DNA of 64,000 bases from Streptococcus plurextorum DSM 22810 (GCF_000423745.1 NZ_AUIO01000004.1:107870-171869), one strand, 5' to 3'. Positions 45,839-53,299 are shown, numbered from the stretch's first letter. Notes: generated from the sequence alone by a model not told the origin. Translations and numbers: made by a program.

Positions 45839-46684
45839 ATGCTAACACAAGCTGAATTTATCGCAAATACAAAAACACTAGAAGAGACTTGCTCCATTCA
45901 TGGTATCCAGTTAATACAACTTGATAGAGTTGTTAAAATCGCTGGGGAAGATAAACCACGGAAACCGTCTCCGTTTTGTCCTAAATGTGCCCAGGAGCAG
46001 ATAGACAAACAGGAACAGGAAGAGGTAGAAAAGCACTTAAACGCTAGTATCTATCAGAAAAGCTATAATGTGCTTATGCGTGACAGTACAATCCCAGAAG
46101 ACTTAAAAGCGGCAACTTTTGATAATTTCATTATTGAGACACCAGAGGAGAAACAGCTGTTAGATTTTGTAAAAAATCAAACTCAAAAATATCTTGCTGG
46201 CATGAATGGAAATACTTTGCTAACAGGTACTACAGGGGTTGGAAAAACTCATTTAGCTATTTCTCTTGCCAAAGAGCTAAACGAGGCGTATAGAGCCAAT
46301 GGAGAGCCTAAAAGTGTATTGTTTATTAACCTTACCGAGATTCTACGAGAAATCCGAGAGAGTTTTAAGTTTACCAGCAAAGAGGGGTATTATTCACGGA
46401 TGCTGAAGGAGGTTGATTATTTGATTTTGGATGATTTAGGAGTCAAACTTGGTAACTCATCGGGTCAATCAAAGTCAGCATGGGAGGAAGAGTTTGTTTT
46501 TGATGTGCTTAGTCATCGAAAAAATACTATCATCACAACCAATTTAAGCAATGACGAAATAGCAAACCTTTATAGCGAACGTGTCGCAAGTCGTGTCCGC
46601 ACAGGATTAGAGGAGAACTATTTTAAAATATTTAGTATCAAAGATAAGCGGTACTCAATCAATAAGCTAAAGAGTAGTATGTGA
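45839..46684 (+). CDS. DnaC-like helicase loader ATPase
   Basis: 281 residues of the DnaC/DnaI/IstB AAA+ group. Walker A is GTTGVGKT (130-137), Walker B is YLILDDLG, and a sensor/arginine region SERVASRVRTG is near the C-terminus. Cys18, His21, Cys47 and Cys50 in the N-terminal part could bind zinc. It lies 15 bases after the initiator gene. Confidence 0.9.
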   Translation: MLTQAEFIANTKTLEETCSIHGIQLIQLDRVVKIAGEDKPRKPSPFCPKCAQEQIDKQEQEEVEKHLNASIYQKSYNVLMRDSTIPEDLKAATFDNFIIETPEEKQLLDFVKNQTQKYLAGMNGNTLLTGTTGVGKTHLAISLAKELNEAYRANGEPKSVLFINLTEILREIRESFKFTSKEGYYSRMLKEVDYLILDDLGVKLGNSSGQSKSAWEEEFVFDVLSHRKNTIITTNLSNDEIANLYSERVASRVRTGLEENYFKIFSIKDKRYSINKLKSSM

Positions 46685-46934
46685 TAATGGACTAACTTAC
46701 AAACTTAAACAAAAATAGACACTTTTCATGGGGTGAGAAATTGCCCCAATTTATAAGAAATTGCCATGCTTTCCACGACCATATAAACTAAGCATGGCAA
46801 ACTAATCAATTTGAAAAATCAGCCATAGGGTACACAAAAAGGGTAGTATTTTAGCATACATCCCCTAAAAACGTAGTGAAATCAATAGACTAGGGATATT
46901 CAGATTATAATAAAATCAAATAAAGGAGAAAAAG
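46685..46934 (+). other. Non-coding spacer with hairpins after the replication genes
   Basis: Contains an 11-base stem (TTGCCATGCTT 46761-46771 with AAGCATGGCAA 46790-46800) without a T-run, a smaller GGGG/CCCC dyad before it, an inverted ACTACCC (46841-46847) and TAGTATTTTAGCATA (46844-46858), nearly repeated at 51433-51447. It may hold an origin or recombinase sites. The role is not shown. Confidence 0.4.
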
Positions 46935-47108
46935 ATGACTGATAAAACCGATAATAAATTATTACAAATGATGGAGAATGGCTTTGTTTTATTCTTAAAA
47001 AATGGTATAATTAACTATGTTGAAATTCCTGAACATGGAGCGATCAAGCTAAAAGCTCAAGAAAGCAAAATTGTTTGGAAAGAAGTTACAACATCAAACA
47101 AAGTATAA
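46935..47108 (+). CDS. XtrA/DUF3954-like small protein
   Basis: 57 residues (MTDKTDNKLLQMMENGFVL at the start, then YVEIPEHGAIKLKAQ). The IPEHG-type turn and length resemble the DUF3954/XtrA small phage proteins, but I am not certain. AAAGGAG at 46922-46928 is 6 bases before the ATG. It is monocistronic: a terminator follows. Confidence 0.6.
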   Translation: MTDKTDNKLLQMMENGFVLFLKNGIINYVEIPEHGAIKLKAQESKIVWKEVTTSNKV

Positions 47109-47125
47109 TACTGACTTGAATAAAC

Positions 47126-47176
47126 AAGAGGTATGACATACAGATTTTATTAGTCTGTTTGTTGTACCTCTTTTTA
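47126..47176 (+). terminator. Terminator after the XtrA-like gene
   Basis: AAGAGGTA (47126-47133) pairs with TACCTCTT (47165-47172), with further pairing inside (CAGA/TCTG) and a T-run. It splits early from late genes of the island. Confidence 0.65.
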
Positions 47177-47201
47177 TTGTCATAACAATAAGGAGGATAA
47201 C

Positions 47202-47813
47202 ATGACACTAACAACAATTAAGAATGACATCAAGGCATTTGGAAAGAAAAAATTAGAATATATGCGTGGTTATATCGCTATGCAGGAGGATTTTCAAGAT
47301 AAGTTACAAAAACAATTGATCGGGAAAGTGTATGCAGAGCAAGAACTTTTGAAATATAAAAAAGAGGGTGAAAACTATTCCCAAAATACTGCTCAGCTAT
47401 TGTATCAGCAACTAGAAAAAGAGAAAAACGCTGAACTAGCAATCCATAAATCAAAAGAAGAGCCTATTACAGCAGATGATGCAGCTGAACTAAGTTTGTT
47501 ATCTAGTATTAAATTAACAACAGCAGAGATGCAAGAATACCTTGAAAAGTATAAGAATAAACCTTTAGCCCTAAGAAAATTAGAGGATATTGTGGCGAAC
47601 GATACTACTCTTGCTTATATAGAAATTGACATGGAGCAATTCAATCAACAACAACGCCTTGAAAAGTTAGTGCATTTCCTTAATAGAAAAATTGATTATT
47701 TCCATGGCGGTTTACTTATTAACGGAGATAAGATTGATTTAGTGCAGCATGAAATGATTGTTGAGGGCAGTTTAGAGGCAATGGATAAAGAATTGCAGAA
47801 CTATCTATCGTAA
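47202..47813 (+). CDS. Hypothetical island protein upstream of terS
   Basis: 203 residues, largely helical and charged, with a likely coiled coil (about 30-95). AAGGAGG precedes the ATG. It is the first gene of the unit that contains the terminase small subunit. Not recognised. A packaging or capsid-interference role is possible from position only. Confidence 0.55.
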   Translation: MTLTTIKNDIKAFGKKKLEYMRGYIAMQEDFQDKLQKQLIGKVYAEQELLKYKKEGENYSQNTAQLLYQQLEKEKNAELAIHKSKEEPITADDAAELSLLSSIKLTTAEMQEYLEKYKNKPLALRKLEDIVANDTTLAYIEIDMEQFNQQQRLEKLVHFLNRKIDYFHGGLLINGDKIDLVQHEMIVEGSLEAMDKELQNYLS

Positions 47814-47858
47814 GAAATAAAGGGGAAACCCTTTATTTTGAAAATAAGGAGGTATCAG

Positions 47859-48254
47859 ATGGCAGGAAATGAAAATGATAGCCTTACAACTAAACAAGTG
47901 AAGTTTATTGATGCCATGCTTACTGAACCAACGATAGAAAAAGCATGCGAAAAAGCAGGGATAGCTAGGGCAACAGGACATAAGTATCTGAATATTGCAG
48001 CTGTTAGAAAGACATTGAGGATAAAGCAAGATGAGATGATGGATAAAACAACTCAAATGCTATACCTAGCATCGTCTAATGCTGTTTCTGTACTCAATGA
48101 TATTATGATGGATAGCAAAGTTAATCCATTCATCAGAACTCAAGCCGCAAAGGCTATACTTGAACAATCGTACAAGACCCATGAAATTTTTGGAGTTGTA
48201 AGGCAGATTGAAGAATTGAGGTTAGAAATTGAGGAAGTATCTAAAGGAAATTAA
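47859..48254 (+). CDS. terS: Terminase small subunit-like protein
   Basis: 131 residues. SLTTKQVKFIDAMLTEPTIEKACEKAGI followed by ATGHKYLN is the HTH of phage terminase small subunits (phBC6A51 type), and the helical C-terminus (FIRTQAAKAILEQSYK) suits oligomerisation. There is no large subunit, so it probably redirects a helper phage's packaging machinery to the island DNA, as PICIs do. The ATG at 47859 has AAGGAGG upstream. Confidence 0.8.
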   Translation: MAGNENDSLTTKQVKFIDAMLTEPTIEKACEKAGIARATGHKYLNIAAVRKTLRIKQDEMMDKTTQMLYLASSNAVSVLNDIMMDSKVNPFIRTQAAKAILEQSYKTHEIFGVVRQIEELRLEIEEVSKGN

Positions 48255-48609
48255 AGAGTTACGAGAACTCAAGGAGTTATTAAGTAATAGAAATATGCCA
48301 GAGTTTATTATTGTTGAGGGAAACAATGACCTAGGAGAATTTTTCCAAATTGATGGCGAGCTATTTAGTGATAGTGAACTTTTAGAAAACCTTAAAAAAT
48401 GGCATGAGTGGGAAGTGCCGGTTATTATTGATGATGATGCTAACCGTATGTTAAGTGAGGATGAAACAGAAATACTATACTTTCCCACTCATGAGGATAT
48501 GATGGACTATATTAGAGTGAACAAAGGCTTAGAACCTTTGTATCATACGCCGAACAAGCCCTATACAATAATTTCTAAAAGTGAATGGTTAGAATTGTTA
48601 GATTGGTGA
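48229..48609 (+). CDS. Hypothetical acidic protein
   Basis: 126 residues from TTG at 48229, overlapping terS by 26 bases, with GAGG upstream. The protein is acidic (IIVEGNNDLGEFFQIDGELF, IIDDDANRMLSEDE). An ATG-led shorter version from 48295 is also possible. Not recognised. Confidence 0.5.
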   Translation: MRKYLKEIKELRELKELLSNRNMPEFIIVEGNNDLGEFFQIDGELFSDSELLENLKKWHEWEVPVIIDDDANRMLSEDETEILYFPTHEDMMDYIRVNKGLEPLYHTPNKPYTIISKSEWLELLDW

Positions 48610-48623
48610 TTTGGGAGGTAGAA

Positions 48624-49034
48624 ATGACTAAGAAGAAAATAGAGCGTATTTCTGTAATACATAGAGAGAAGATTTTATGGCTTAAGTGGTATTTCATGCG
48701 AGATAAAGAACAGCCTAAGTATAGTGTTCTTGAGCGAAAAATGTTTGATGCTGCTAAAAATCAAGATATGCTAGCTTATCAAAAATACGCAACTATTAAG
48801 CAGATCACAGATATTAGGGTACAGACAAGCCCAGAGGATATACTAGAGACTGTAAAAGAGGTTTATGTATATAATCGTATGAATGTTATTGGAGCTTGTC
48901 AGAGGATACTATTTCTTACTCAATCAACAGCATATACTAAGCTTAATAAGTGGTTTGATACCTATTCGGATTTGTATTTTAGTATTGTACCGCTGCCTAA
49001 TATCGGGGTATATCATGAGATGGTAGGCAACTAG
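48624..49034 (+). CDS. HTH protein, ArpU-like position
   Basis: 136 residues from the ATG at 48624, behind GGGAGG. The C-terminal half (EDILETVKEVYVYNRMNVIGAC then QRILFLTQSTAYTKLNKWF) looks like a sigma-region-4 or ArpU-type HTH. A truncated homologue lies at 52350-52608. It sits directly before the tRNA-like RNA gene in both places, so gene and RNA move together. Confidence 0.6.
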   Translation: MTKKKIERISVIHREKILWLKWYFMRDKEQPKYSVLERKMFDAAKNQDMLAYQKYATIKQITDIRVQTSPEDILETVKEVYVYNRMNVIGACQRILFLTQSTAYTKLNKWFDTYSDLYFSIVPLPNIGVYHEMVGN

Positions 49035-49043
49035 TAGATCGTG

Positions 49044-49160
49044 TGGTATAATGTTCTAAAGCACAAGGAGTAGTATATAGGGATTACGCCTTGATGGAGG
49101 AGATTCCGGTTCGAATCCGGGCTATTGTGCTAGCATCTAGGAAACTAGATGCGTTTTTTG
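49044..49160 (+). ncRNA. tRNA-like small RNA gene, copy 1 (promoter, RNA, terminator)
   Basis: An extended -10 TGGTATAAT (49044-49052) ends 8 bases before a 70-base tRNA-like body (49061-49130). The body ends pair (GCACAA with TTGTGC), a D-like arm is possible (GTAG/TTAC with GGG in the loop), and the T-arm is canonical (CCGG, loop TTCGAAT, CCGG). The anticodon arm is reduced to about 3 pairs and holds GGAGGAG. GCATCTAG (49133-49140), GAAA, CTAGATGC (49145-49152) and a T-run form a terminator. A 70%-plus identical copy with the same spacing is at 52601-52715. No CCA is encoded. I call it tRNA-like, not a functional tRNA. Confidence 0.65.
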
Positions 49161-49179
49161 TTTTAATAACTTAAAAGTA

Positions 49180-49208
49180 TTTACAAATAATAACTTTTAG
49201 GTTATAAT
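49180..49208 (+). promoter_or_regulatory. higBA promoter and operator
   Basis: TTTACA (49180-49185), 17 bases, TATAAT (49203-49208). The inverted repeat ATAAC-N6-GTTAT (49190-49205) overlaps the -10, and AATAACTT occurs twice (49165-49172 and 49189-49196). Autorepression by HigA fits. Confidence 0.6.
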
Positions 49209-49232
49209 AGTTTTTAGAAAGAGGTGCTAATA

Positions 49233-49598
49233 GTGCATAATATCTATTTTTATAAGGATAAGAATGGGAATGAGCCTGTTTTAGATTATATGCGAGAGCT
49301 TGCCAGTAAAAAAGGGAAAGATAGTAGAATTAAGCTCAATAAAATCAATGATTATATTGAGTTACTAAGCCAGAATGGAACACGCGCAGGCGAACCCTAT
49401 ATTAAGCATTTAGATGCTGAAATTTGGGAACTAAGACCACTTAGAGATAGAATTTTATTTGTGGCTTGGATTGATGGTAGCTTTGTTTTACTGCATCATT
49501 TTATGAAAAAGACACAGAAAACACCTAAAAGAGAGATTGATCAAGCTAAACGTGAGCTAGCAGATTTGAAAGAAAGAGGTTTAGATAATGAAAAATAA
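49233..49598 (+). CDS. higB: HigB-like toxin (RelE superfamily, Gp49 type)
   Basis: 121 residues of the phage-derived Gp49/HigB family, which cleave mRNA on the ribosome. The core [36 protein letters not shown] has the usual basic and aromatic residues. I choose GTG at 49233, eight bases from GAGG; an earlier GTG at 49224 overlaps that site. The toxin gene comes first and overlaps the antitoxin by 11 bases, the higBA order. Confidence 0.88.
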   Translation: MHNIYFYKDKNGNEPVLDYMRELASKKGKDSRIKLNKINDYIELLSQNGTRAGEPYIKHLDAEIWELRPLRDRILFVAWIDGSFVLLHHFMKKTQKTPKREIDQAKRELADLKERGLDNEK

Positions 49599-49884
49599 TG
49601 CTATTGGTAGTAACTGGAAAGATGTAAGAGCTGAATTATTCAGCAAAGAAGAAATTTTGGAAAGTGATATGCGCGTGGCTATCATGAGCGAGCTTATCGA
49701 GGCTAGAAATGAAAAGGGCATTAGCCAGAAGAAACTAGAGGAGATGAGTGGTGTTAGTCAACCTGTTATCGCTAGGATGGAAACAGGAAAGACAAGCCCA
49801 CAGCTTGATACAGTGCTAAAAGTATTGGCTAGTTTGGGTAAGACTTTAGCTGTTGTACCCATAGAGGGCGAACAGGTAAGCTAG
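49588..49884 (+). CDS. higA: HigA-like antitoxin, XRE HTH
   Basis: 98 residues with an XRE HTH ([20 protein letters not shown], then [17 protein letters not shown]). It should bind HigB and repress its own operon. The Ntn-hydrolase-like gene begins 21 bases after its stop with a strong ribosome site and no promoter or terminator between, so the cargo genes probably form one transcript. Confidence 0.9.
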   Translation: MKNNAIGSNWKDVRAELFSKEEILESDMRVAIMSELIEARNEKGISQKKLEEMSGVSQPVIARMETGKTSPQLDTVLKVLASLGKTLAVVPIEGEQVS

Positions 49885-49905
49885 ATTTATTACAGGAGGT
49901 AGAAT

Positions 49906-51111
49906 ATGACGGCTGAAATTAGTATATTAAACAAACATGGCATCGTCCTAGCGGCTGATAGTGCAGTAACTGTTAGTTTTGGACAGGGGCAAGCAAAGAC
50001 ATATAACGCAGTAAATAAACTATTTTCACTTGGTGGACATCATGATATAGGGATTATGATTTATGGAAATGCTGAGTTTATGGATATACCTTGGGAAATT
50101 ATTATCAAGGAATTTAGAAAAGAGTATTGTAATAAAATATTTGTTAGCTTGGAAGATTGCTCTATAGCTTTCCTTGAATTTCTTAAGAATGAAAAATTCA
50201 AAAATGATGCTATTTCACAGCGAATGATCCAATCTGTAATTTTATCATTACTACAGAAATTACTGGATATTTCAAGTAAAAAACTCAATGATATACAGGC
50301 AGACAATCCAGAAGTCCCAATTTCTTCAGAAAAAATAATTGAAATTATTTCGGAAATTGTTATTGAAAACCTTAATACAGATAATGATATTATATTATTA
50401 GAAAATCTTGATAAAGAAACTTTTCACTCAGACTTCTCAGAATATTGTAAAGGGATATTACGAGAGAATGTTTACTTGGCAGACGAGTATTTACAAAAAA
50501 TAACGGATATCTTTATAGAATTGTCATACCAGATTGTCGTTTCTAAAAATAGTTTTGATTCGATTTCTGGGATAGTTATAGGTGGATATGGTAGTGAAGA
50601 ATTATTCCCTTCCTTGGTATCATATGAAATAAGTTATGCATTTAGAGATGAAATAAAAATAGAGAAGACTAATAGTAATAATGTAGATCTTCTAAACAGT
50701 GATGCCTCGATAGTCCCATTTGCCCAGTCAGACATGATTTCAACTATCTTGACAGGCATGGATCCTTTTATGAATGAAGTAGTAAGTCAGTCAATTATCG
50801 GTCTAGACAATTTATCAGAAGATGAGAAATATAATATAATTAATCAAATTAGTGAACAGCAGAAACAACAATTTATAAATCCGATTTTAGGTGTCGTAAG
50901 AACGTTAGCGTTACCAGAGTTAGCGAATATGGCTGAAACGTTAGTAAACTTAACATCTTTTAAACGTCATATAACAGATTCACTTGAAACGGTAGGGGGA
51001 CCAGTTGATGTCTTGGTGATATCCAAAGGAGATGGGCCAATTTGGATTAATAGGAAAGAATATTTTGACATCTCTAAAAATTTGGAGTATTCTAATAGGA
51101 AAAGGAGGTAG
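49906..51111 (+). CDS. Proteasome/HslV-like Ntn-hydrolase fold protein (cargo of the island)
   Basis: 401 residues, not assigned to a named family by me. The N-terminus aligns without gaps to proteasome beta subunits: Thr2 matches catalytic Thr1, the GIVLAADS segment places Asp18 at the Asp17 position, and NKLFSL places Lys38 at Lys33, with a 4-residue insertion. IGIMIYGNAE corresponds to the strand ending in the conserved Gly47. Removal of Met1, which Thr at position 2 allows, would expose the nucleophile with no propeptide. AGGAGG fixes the ATG start. The protein is far longer than HslV (about 175) and has a helical insert (70-210) and GGYGSEELFPS near 226. It shares an operon with higBA and a 55-residue gene. 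Confidence 0.75.
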   Translation: MTAEISILNKHGIVLAADSAVTVSFGQGQAKTYNAVNKLFSLGGHHDIGIMIYGNAEFMDIPWEIIIKEFRKEYCNKIFVSLEDCSIAFLEFLKNEKFKNDAISQRMIQSVILSLLQKLLDISSKKLNDIQADNPEVPISSEKIIEIISEIVIENLNTDNDIILLENLDKETFHSDFSEYCKGILRENVYLADEYLQKITDIFIELSYQIVVSKNSFDSISGIVIGGYGSEELFPSLVSYEISYAFRDEIKIEKTNSNNVDLLNSDASIVPFAQSDMISTILTGMDPFMNEVVSQSIIGLDNLSEDEKYNIINQISEQQKQQFINPILGVVRTLALPELANMAETLVNLTSFKRHITDSLETVGGPVDVLVISKGDGPIWINRKEYFDISKNLEYSNRKRR

Positions 51112-51117
51112 ATTTTC

Positions 51118-51285
51118 ATGTCACTAATTTTTCAAACTTATTTTAAATCTCAAGAAACTAAACATAGTCAAACTGAAAGTCTAAAATTACAGAATTCTCC
51201 TATTCTAAAATTGAGTCAAAAAGATATTGACTTAACGATTAAAGATGTATATAATGAAATTTTAAAATTAGATAAGCGCAAATAA
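51118..51285 (+). CDS. 55-residue protein coupled to the Ntn-hydrolase-like gene
   Basis: Starts MSLIFQTYFKSQETKH and ends VYNEILKLDKRK. Its ribosome site AAAGGAGG (51101-51108) is in the last codons of the 401-residue gene, six bases separate the stop and start, so translation is coupled. Low complexity at first and a helical, lysine-rich end. It may be a partner, substrate or inhibitor of the Ntn-like protein; none of this is shown. Confidence 0.65.
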   Translation: MSLIFQTYFKSQETKHSQTESLKLQNSPILKLSQKDIDLTIKDVYNEILKLDKRK

Positions 51286-51301
51286 AAAGTAAAATATGTA
51301 A

Positions 51302-51333
51302 AAAATAGCACCTAATAGGGTGCTATTTTCTTG
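51302..51333 (+). terminator. Terminator of the island cargo operon
   Basis: AAAATAGCACC (51302-51312) pairs with GGTGCTATTTT (51319-51329). A similar AGCACC/GGTGCT terminator ends the relBE unit at 53277-53299. Confidence 0.82.
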
Positions 51334-51474
51334 CCTGCTGAACTCATAATTTAATACCTTTTTTACTACCCCTTTAGTATATTGTATTTGTTTGTACTTT
51401 AAATTTTAGAGTTAAACGGGTAAAAAGTAGGTTAGTAATTTAGCATATTTTATTGAACTGTTTGATATTGGGAT

Positions 51475-51489
51475 AACTTGAAAAAATAA
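51475..51489 (+). repeat. Right attachment site (attR core)
   Basis: Exact copy of the eno 3'-end core AACTTGAAAAAATAA. It abuts the original post-eno terminator. Confidence 0.8.
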
Positions 51490-51510
51490 AACAGTCTGGG
51501 AGACTGTTTT
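51488..51510 (+). terminator. Original eno terminator, displaced by the island
   Basis: AAAACAGTCT (51488-51497), GGG, AGACTGTTTT (51501-51510) follows attR immediately. Before integration it would have followed the eno stop codon by zero to two bases. A decayed copy is visible at about 53296-53322. Confidence 0.7.
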
Positions 51511-51572
51511 ATCCCCGAGCACTATAGCGAGGGATAAGTGAAACTCCCTAGGTTTTCCTAGGGAGTTTTTTG
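51509..51572 (+). repeat. 64-bp perfect direct repeat, copy 1 (two hairpins, terminator)
   Basis: Identical to 53320-53383. It contains TTATCCC...GGGATAA and a strong terminator, AAACTCCCTAGG (51541-51552), TTTT, CCTAGGGAGTTT (51557-51568). Its repetition 1.8 kb downstream marks a duplicated right junction. Confidence 0.9.
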
Positions 51573-51654
51573 CGTTGCTATTAATAAAATGCTATCCTAA
51601 AAAGAAATGATACTAGTGTAAGTGTTCGCATTTTGAATGTAAATGGAGAGTGAA

Positions 51655-52281
51655 ATGATTGAATGGCTATTTTTTGATTTGGGGTCTACTCTTTTAGATG
51701 AGGAAGTAGCTTATCGCTATTATATAAAGAGGTGCGTGAAGAAGTTACAGTTGCTTGGCATAGAGGTTTCTGCACCATCTTACCGTGAGAAAATGAAAAA
51801 CTTTGCACAACAAAATCTAGATCCAATTCGTTCGACTTGGCAATATTTTGCACCGACCGAACCACGCCCTTTATGGACAAATGAGGGTGTGAGCTTGTAT
51901 CCTGAAACAATAGATGTTCTAGAAAAATTATCTCAAAACTATAGATTGGGGATTGTTGCTAATCAATCTAGTGCTGCTAGAGAATTATTGAAAGAGTGGG
52001 GGCTGGACTTGTATTTTCAGGTTATTATTCTCTCTGAAGAAGTTGGTATAGGCAAACCAGAAATAAGAATCTTCAAGCTAGCTTTGGAGGAGGCAGGCAT
52101 TCCAGCAGATAAGGCTGTCTATGTCGGAGATAGATATGAAAATGATATTCTCCCTGCTAAATCCTTGGGAATGCGAACGGTACGAATACTGACAGGTTTC
52201 GGGAAGTACACAAGAGAAAACGATGGATGGAAGAGCGATTATGTAGTTTCTTCATTGCAAGAGCTACTAGCGATTTTTTAA
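51655..52281 (+). CDS. HAD-like hydrolase
   Basis: 208 residues. Motif I is FFDLGSTLLDE, where the usual second Asp (DxD) is Gly; motif II is near GIVANQSSAA, motif III has Lys in EVGIGKPEIRIF and motif IV is YVGDRYENDILPAKSLG. The cap is the helical C1 type. The ATG at 51655 has GGAGAG upstream; the ATG at 51643 has none. Loss of the second Asp argues against a normal phosphatase mechanism, though many annotated HAD proteins have this form. It lies between the two 64-bp repeats. Confidence 0.85.
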   Translation: MIEWLFFDLGSTLLDEEVAYRYYIKRCVKKLQLLGIEVSAPSYREKMKNFAQQNLDPIRSTWQYFAPTEPRPLWTNEGVSLYPETIDVLEKLSQNYRLGIVANQSSAARELLKEWGLDLYFQVIILSEEVGIGKPEIRIFKLALEEAGIPADKAVYVGDRYENDILPAKSLGMRTVRILTGFGKYTRENDGWKSDYVVSSLQELLAIF

Positions 52282-52349
52282 AGCAAATAGAAAACTAGAC
52301 TGAGTCTTTGTATTCTTGAGCATAAAATGATGTAATGCTGCTAAAACTG

Positions 52350-52608
52350 AAGATATGCTTCTGTCAAACTGATAGTGCAAGCAAGCGAGGATGATATTTT
52401 TGAGGCTATCAAAGAGGTTTATGTGTTCAATCACATGAATGTTATTGGAGCTTGTCAGCGGCTATTACTTATTAGCCAATCATCAGCTTATGACAAGTTG
52501 AACAAGTGGTTTAATACCTATTCTGATTTGTATTTTAGCGTTGTTCCCTTGCCTAACATGGAAGTATATCATGGGTTAGTGAGCATCTACACAAATTGTG
52601 TGATATAA
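52350..52608 (+). pseudogene. Truncated copy of the island HTH gene
   Basis: From about 52375 the translation (EDDIFEAIKEVYVFNHMNVI, then GACQRLLLISQSSAYDKLNKWF) closely matches the C-terminal half of the protein at 48624-49034. The first 60 or so codons are lost and no start or ribosome site remains. Some upstream similarity (AAGATATGCT) persists at 52351. Confidence 0.85.
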
Positions 52609-52715
52609 TGCTTTCAAGCACGAGGAGTAGCATATAGGGATTACACCTTGATGGAGGAGATTCCGGCTCGAATCTGGGCTATTGTGCTAGCATCTAGGAA
52701 ACTAGGTGCTTTTTA
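52601..52715 (+). ncRNA. tRNA-like small RNA gene, copy 2
   Basis: Second copy of the RNA at 49061. Extended -10 TGATATAAT (52601-52609), again 8 bases before the 70-base body (52618-52687), and the same terminator (GCATCTAG, GAAA, CTAGGTGC 52690-52709). Five base changes separate the bodies. One in the acceptor stem and one in the terminator keep pairing as G-T wobbles, while two in the T-arm (loop start and stem) weaken it, so this copy may be decaying. Confidence 0.6.
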
Positions 52716-52727
52716 TTATTTTGAAAA

Positions 52728-52764
52728 TTGACAAATGTACTAAAATGTGTTACAATGTGACACA
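52728..52764 (+). promoter_or_regulatory. relBE promoter and operator
   Basis: TTGACA (52728-52733), 17 bases, TACAAT (52751-52756). The palindrome TGTGTTACAATGTGACACA (52746-52764) covers the -10, as expected for autorepression by the antitoxin. Confidence 0.65.
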
Positions 52765-52783
52765 AAGAAACGAGGTCAGTAAC

Positions 52784-53005
52784 GTGAGTACAGTAACAAT
52801 CAGATTAAACCAAGAGGAAGAAACATTTTTCAAAAGCTATGCTCAATTAACAGGTCAAAGTCTTTCTAGCCTTTTCAAAAAAGCTTTAGAGCGTGATATT
52901 GAAGATGAGTACGATTTAAAAATCTATCATCAAGCCTATGCTGAATACAAAGCAGACCCAGAGACAATTAGCCATGCTGATTTTAAGAAAGAGCTAGGCT
53001 TGTAA
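52784..53005 (+). CDS. relB: RelB-like antitoxin
   Basis: 73 residues from GTG at 52784, eight bases after GAGG. The N-terminal ribbon-helix-helix pattern (STVTIRLNQEEETFFKSYAQ, then LTGQSLSSLFKKALE) and the acidic tail that wraps the toxin are typical of RelB/DinJ proteins. It is followed after one base by relE. Confidence 0.88.
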   Translation: MSTVTIRLNQEEETFFKSYAQLTGQSLSSLFKKALERDIEDEYDLKIYHQAYAEYKADPETISHADFKKELGL

Positions 53006-53006
53006 G

Positions 53007-53267
53007 ATGTATCATATAGAATATTCTAAAAAGGCTCAAAAGCAGATTAAGAAACTAGATAGGCAGATACAGCGATTGTTATTTGCTTGGATTGATAAGC
53101 ACTTAGAGGGGATAGATGACCCACGAGCCCACGGTAAAGGGTTAACAGAAAACCCTACAAATGAATGGCGTTATCGTATTGGTGCTTATAGGCTTATTTG
53201 TGATATTCAAGATGATAAGATGGTTATTTTGGCTATTGAATTTGGACATCGCAAAGATATTTATTAA
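53007..53267 (+). CDS. relE: RelE-like toxin
   Basis: 86 residues of the RelE mRNA interferase family, with YHIEYSKKAQKQIKKLD at the start, GLTENPTNEWRYRIGAYRLIC and a C-terminal FGHRKDIY. The Arg and C-terminal Tyr expected of active RelE toxins are present. It ends the second toxin-antitoxin unit, with a terminator (AGCACC 53277-53282 with GGTGCT 53289-53294, then T-run). Confidence 0.9.
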   Translation: MYHIEYSKKAQKQIKKLDRQIQRLLFAWIDKHLEGIDDPRAHGKGLTENPTNEWRYRIGAYRLICDIQDDKMVILAIEFGHRKDIY

Positions 53268-53276
53268 ATTGATAAT

Positions 53277-53299
53277 AGCACCCGTTAAGGTGCTGTTTT
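53277..53299 (+). terminator. Terminator after relBE
   Basis: AGCACC (53277-53282), six-base loop, GGTGCT (53289-53294), then GTTTTT. It is similar in stem sequence to the terminator of the first island's cargo operon. Confidence 0.75.

Noticed and set aside
49061..49130. A normal tRNA gene
   Set aside because: The T-arm is perfect, but the anticodon arm cannot form a 5-bp stem with a 7-base loop, the last acceptor pairs fail, and no CCA is encoded. I report it as tRNA-like RNA.
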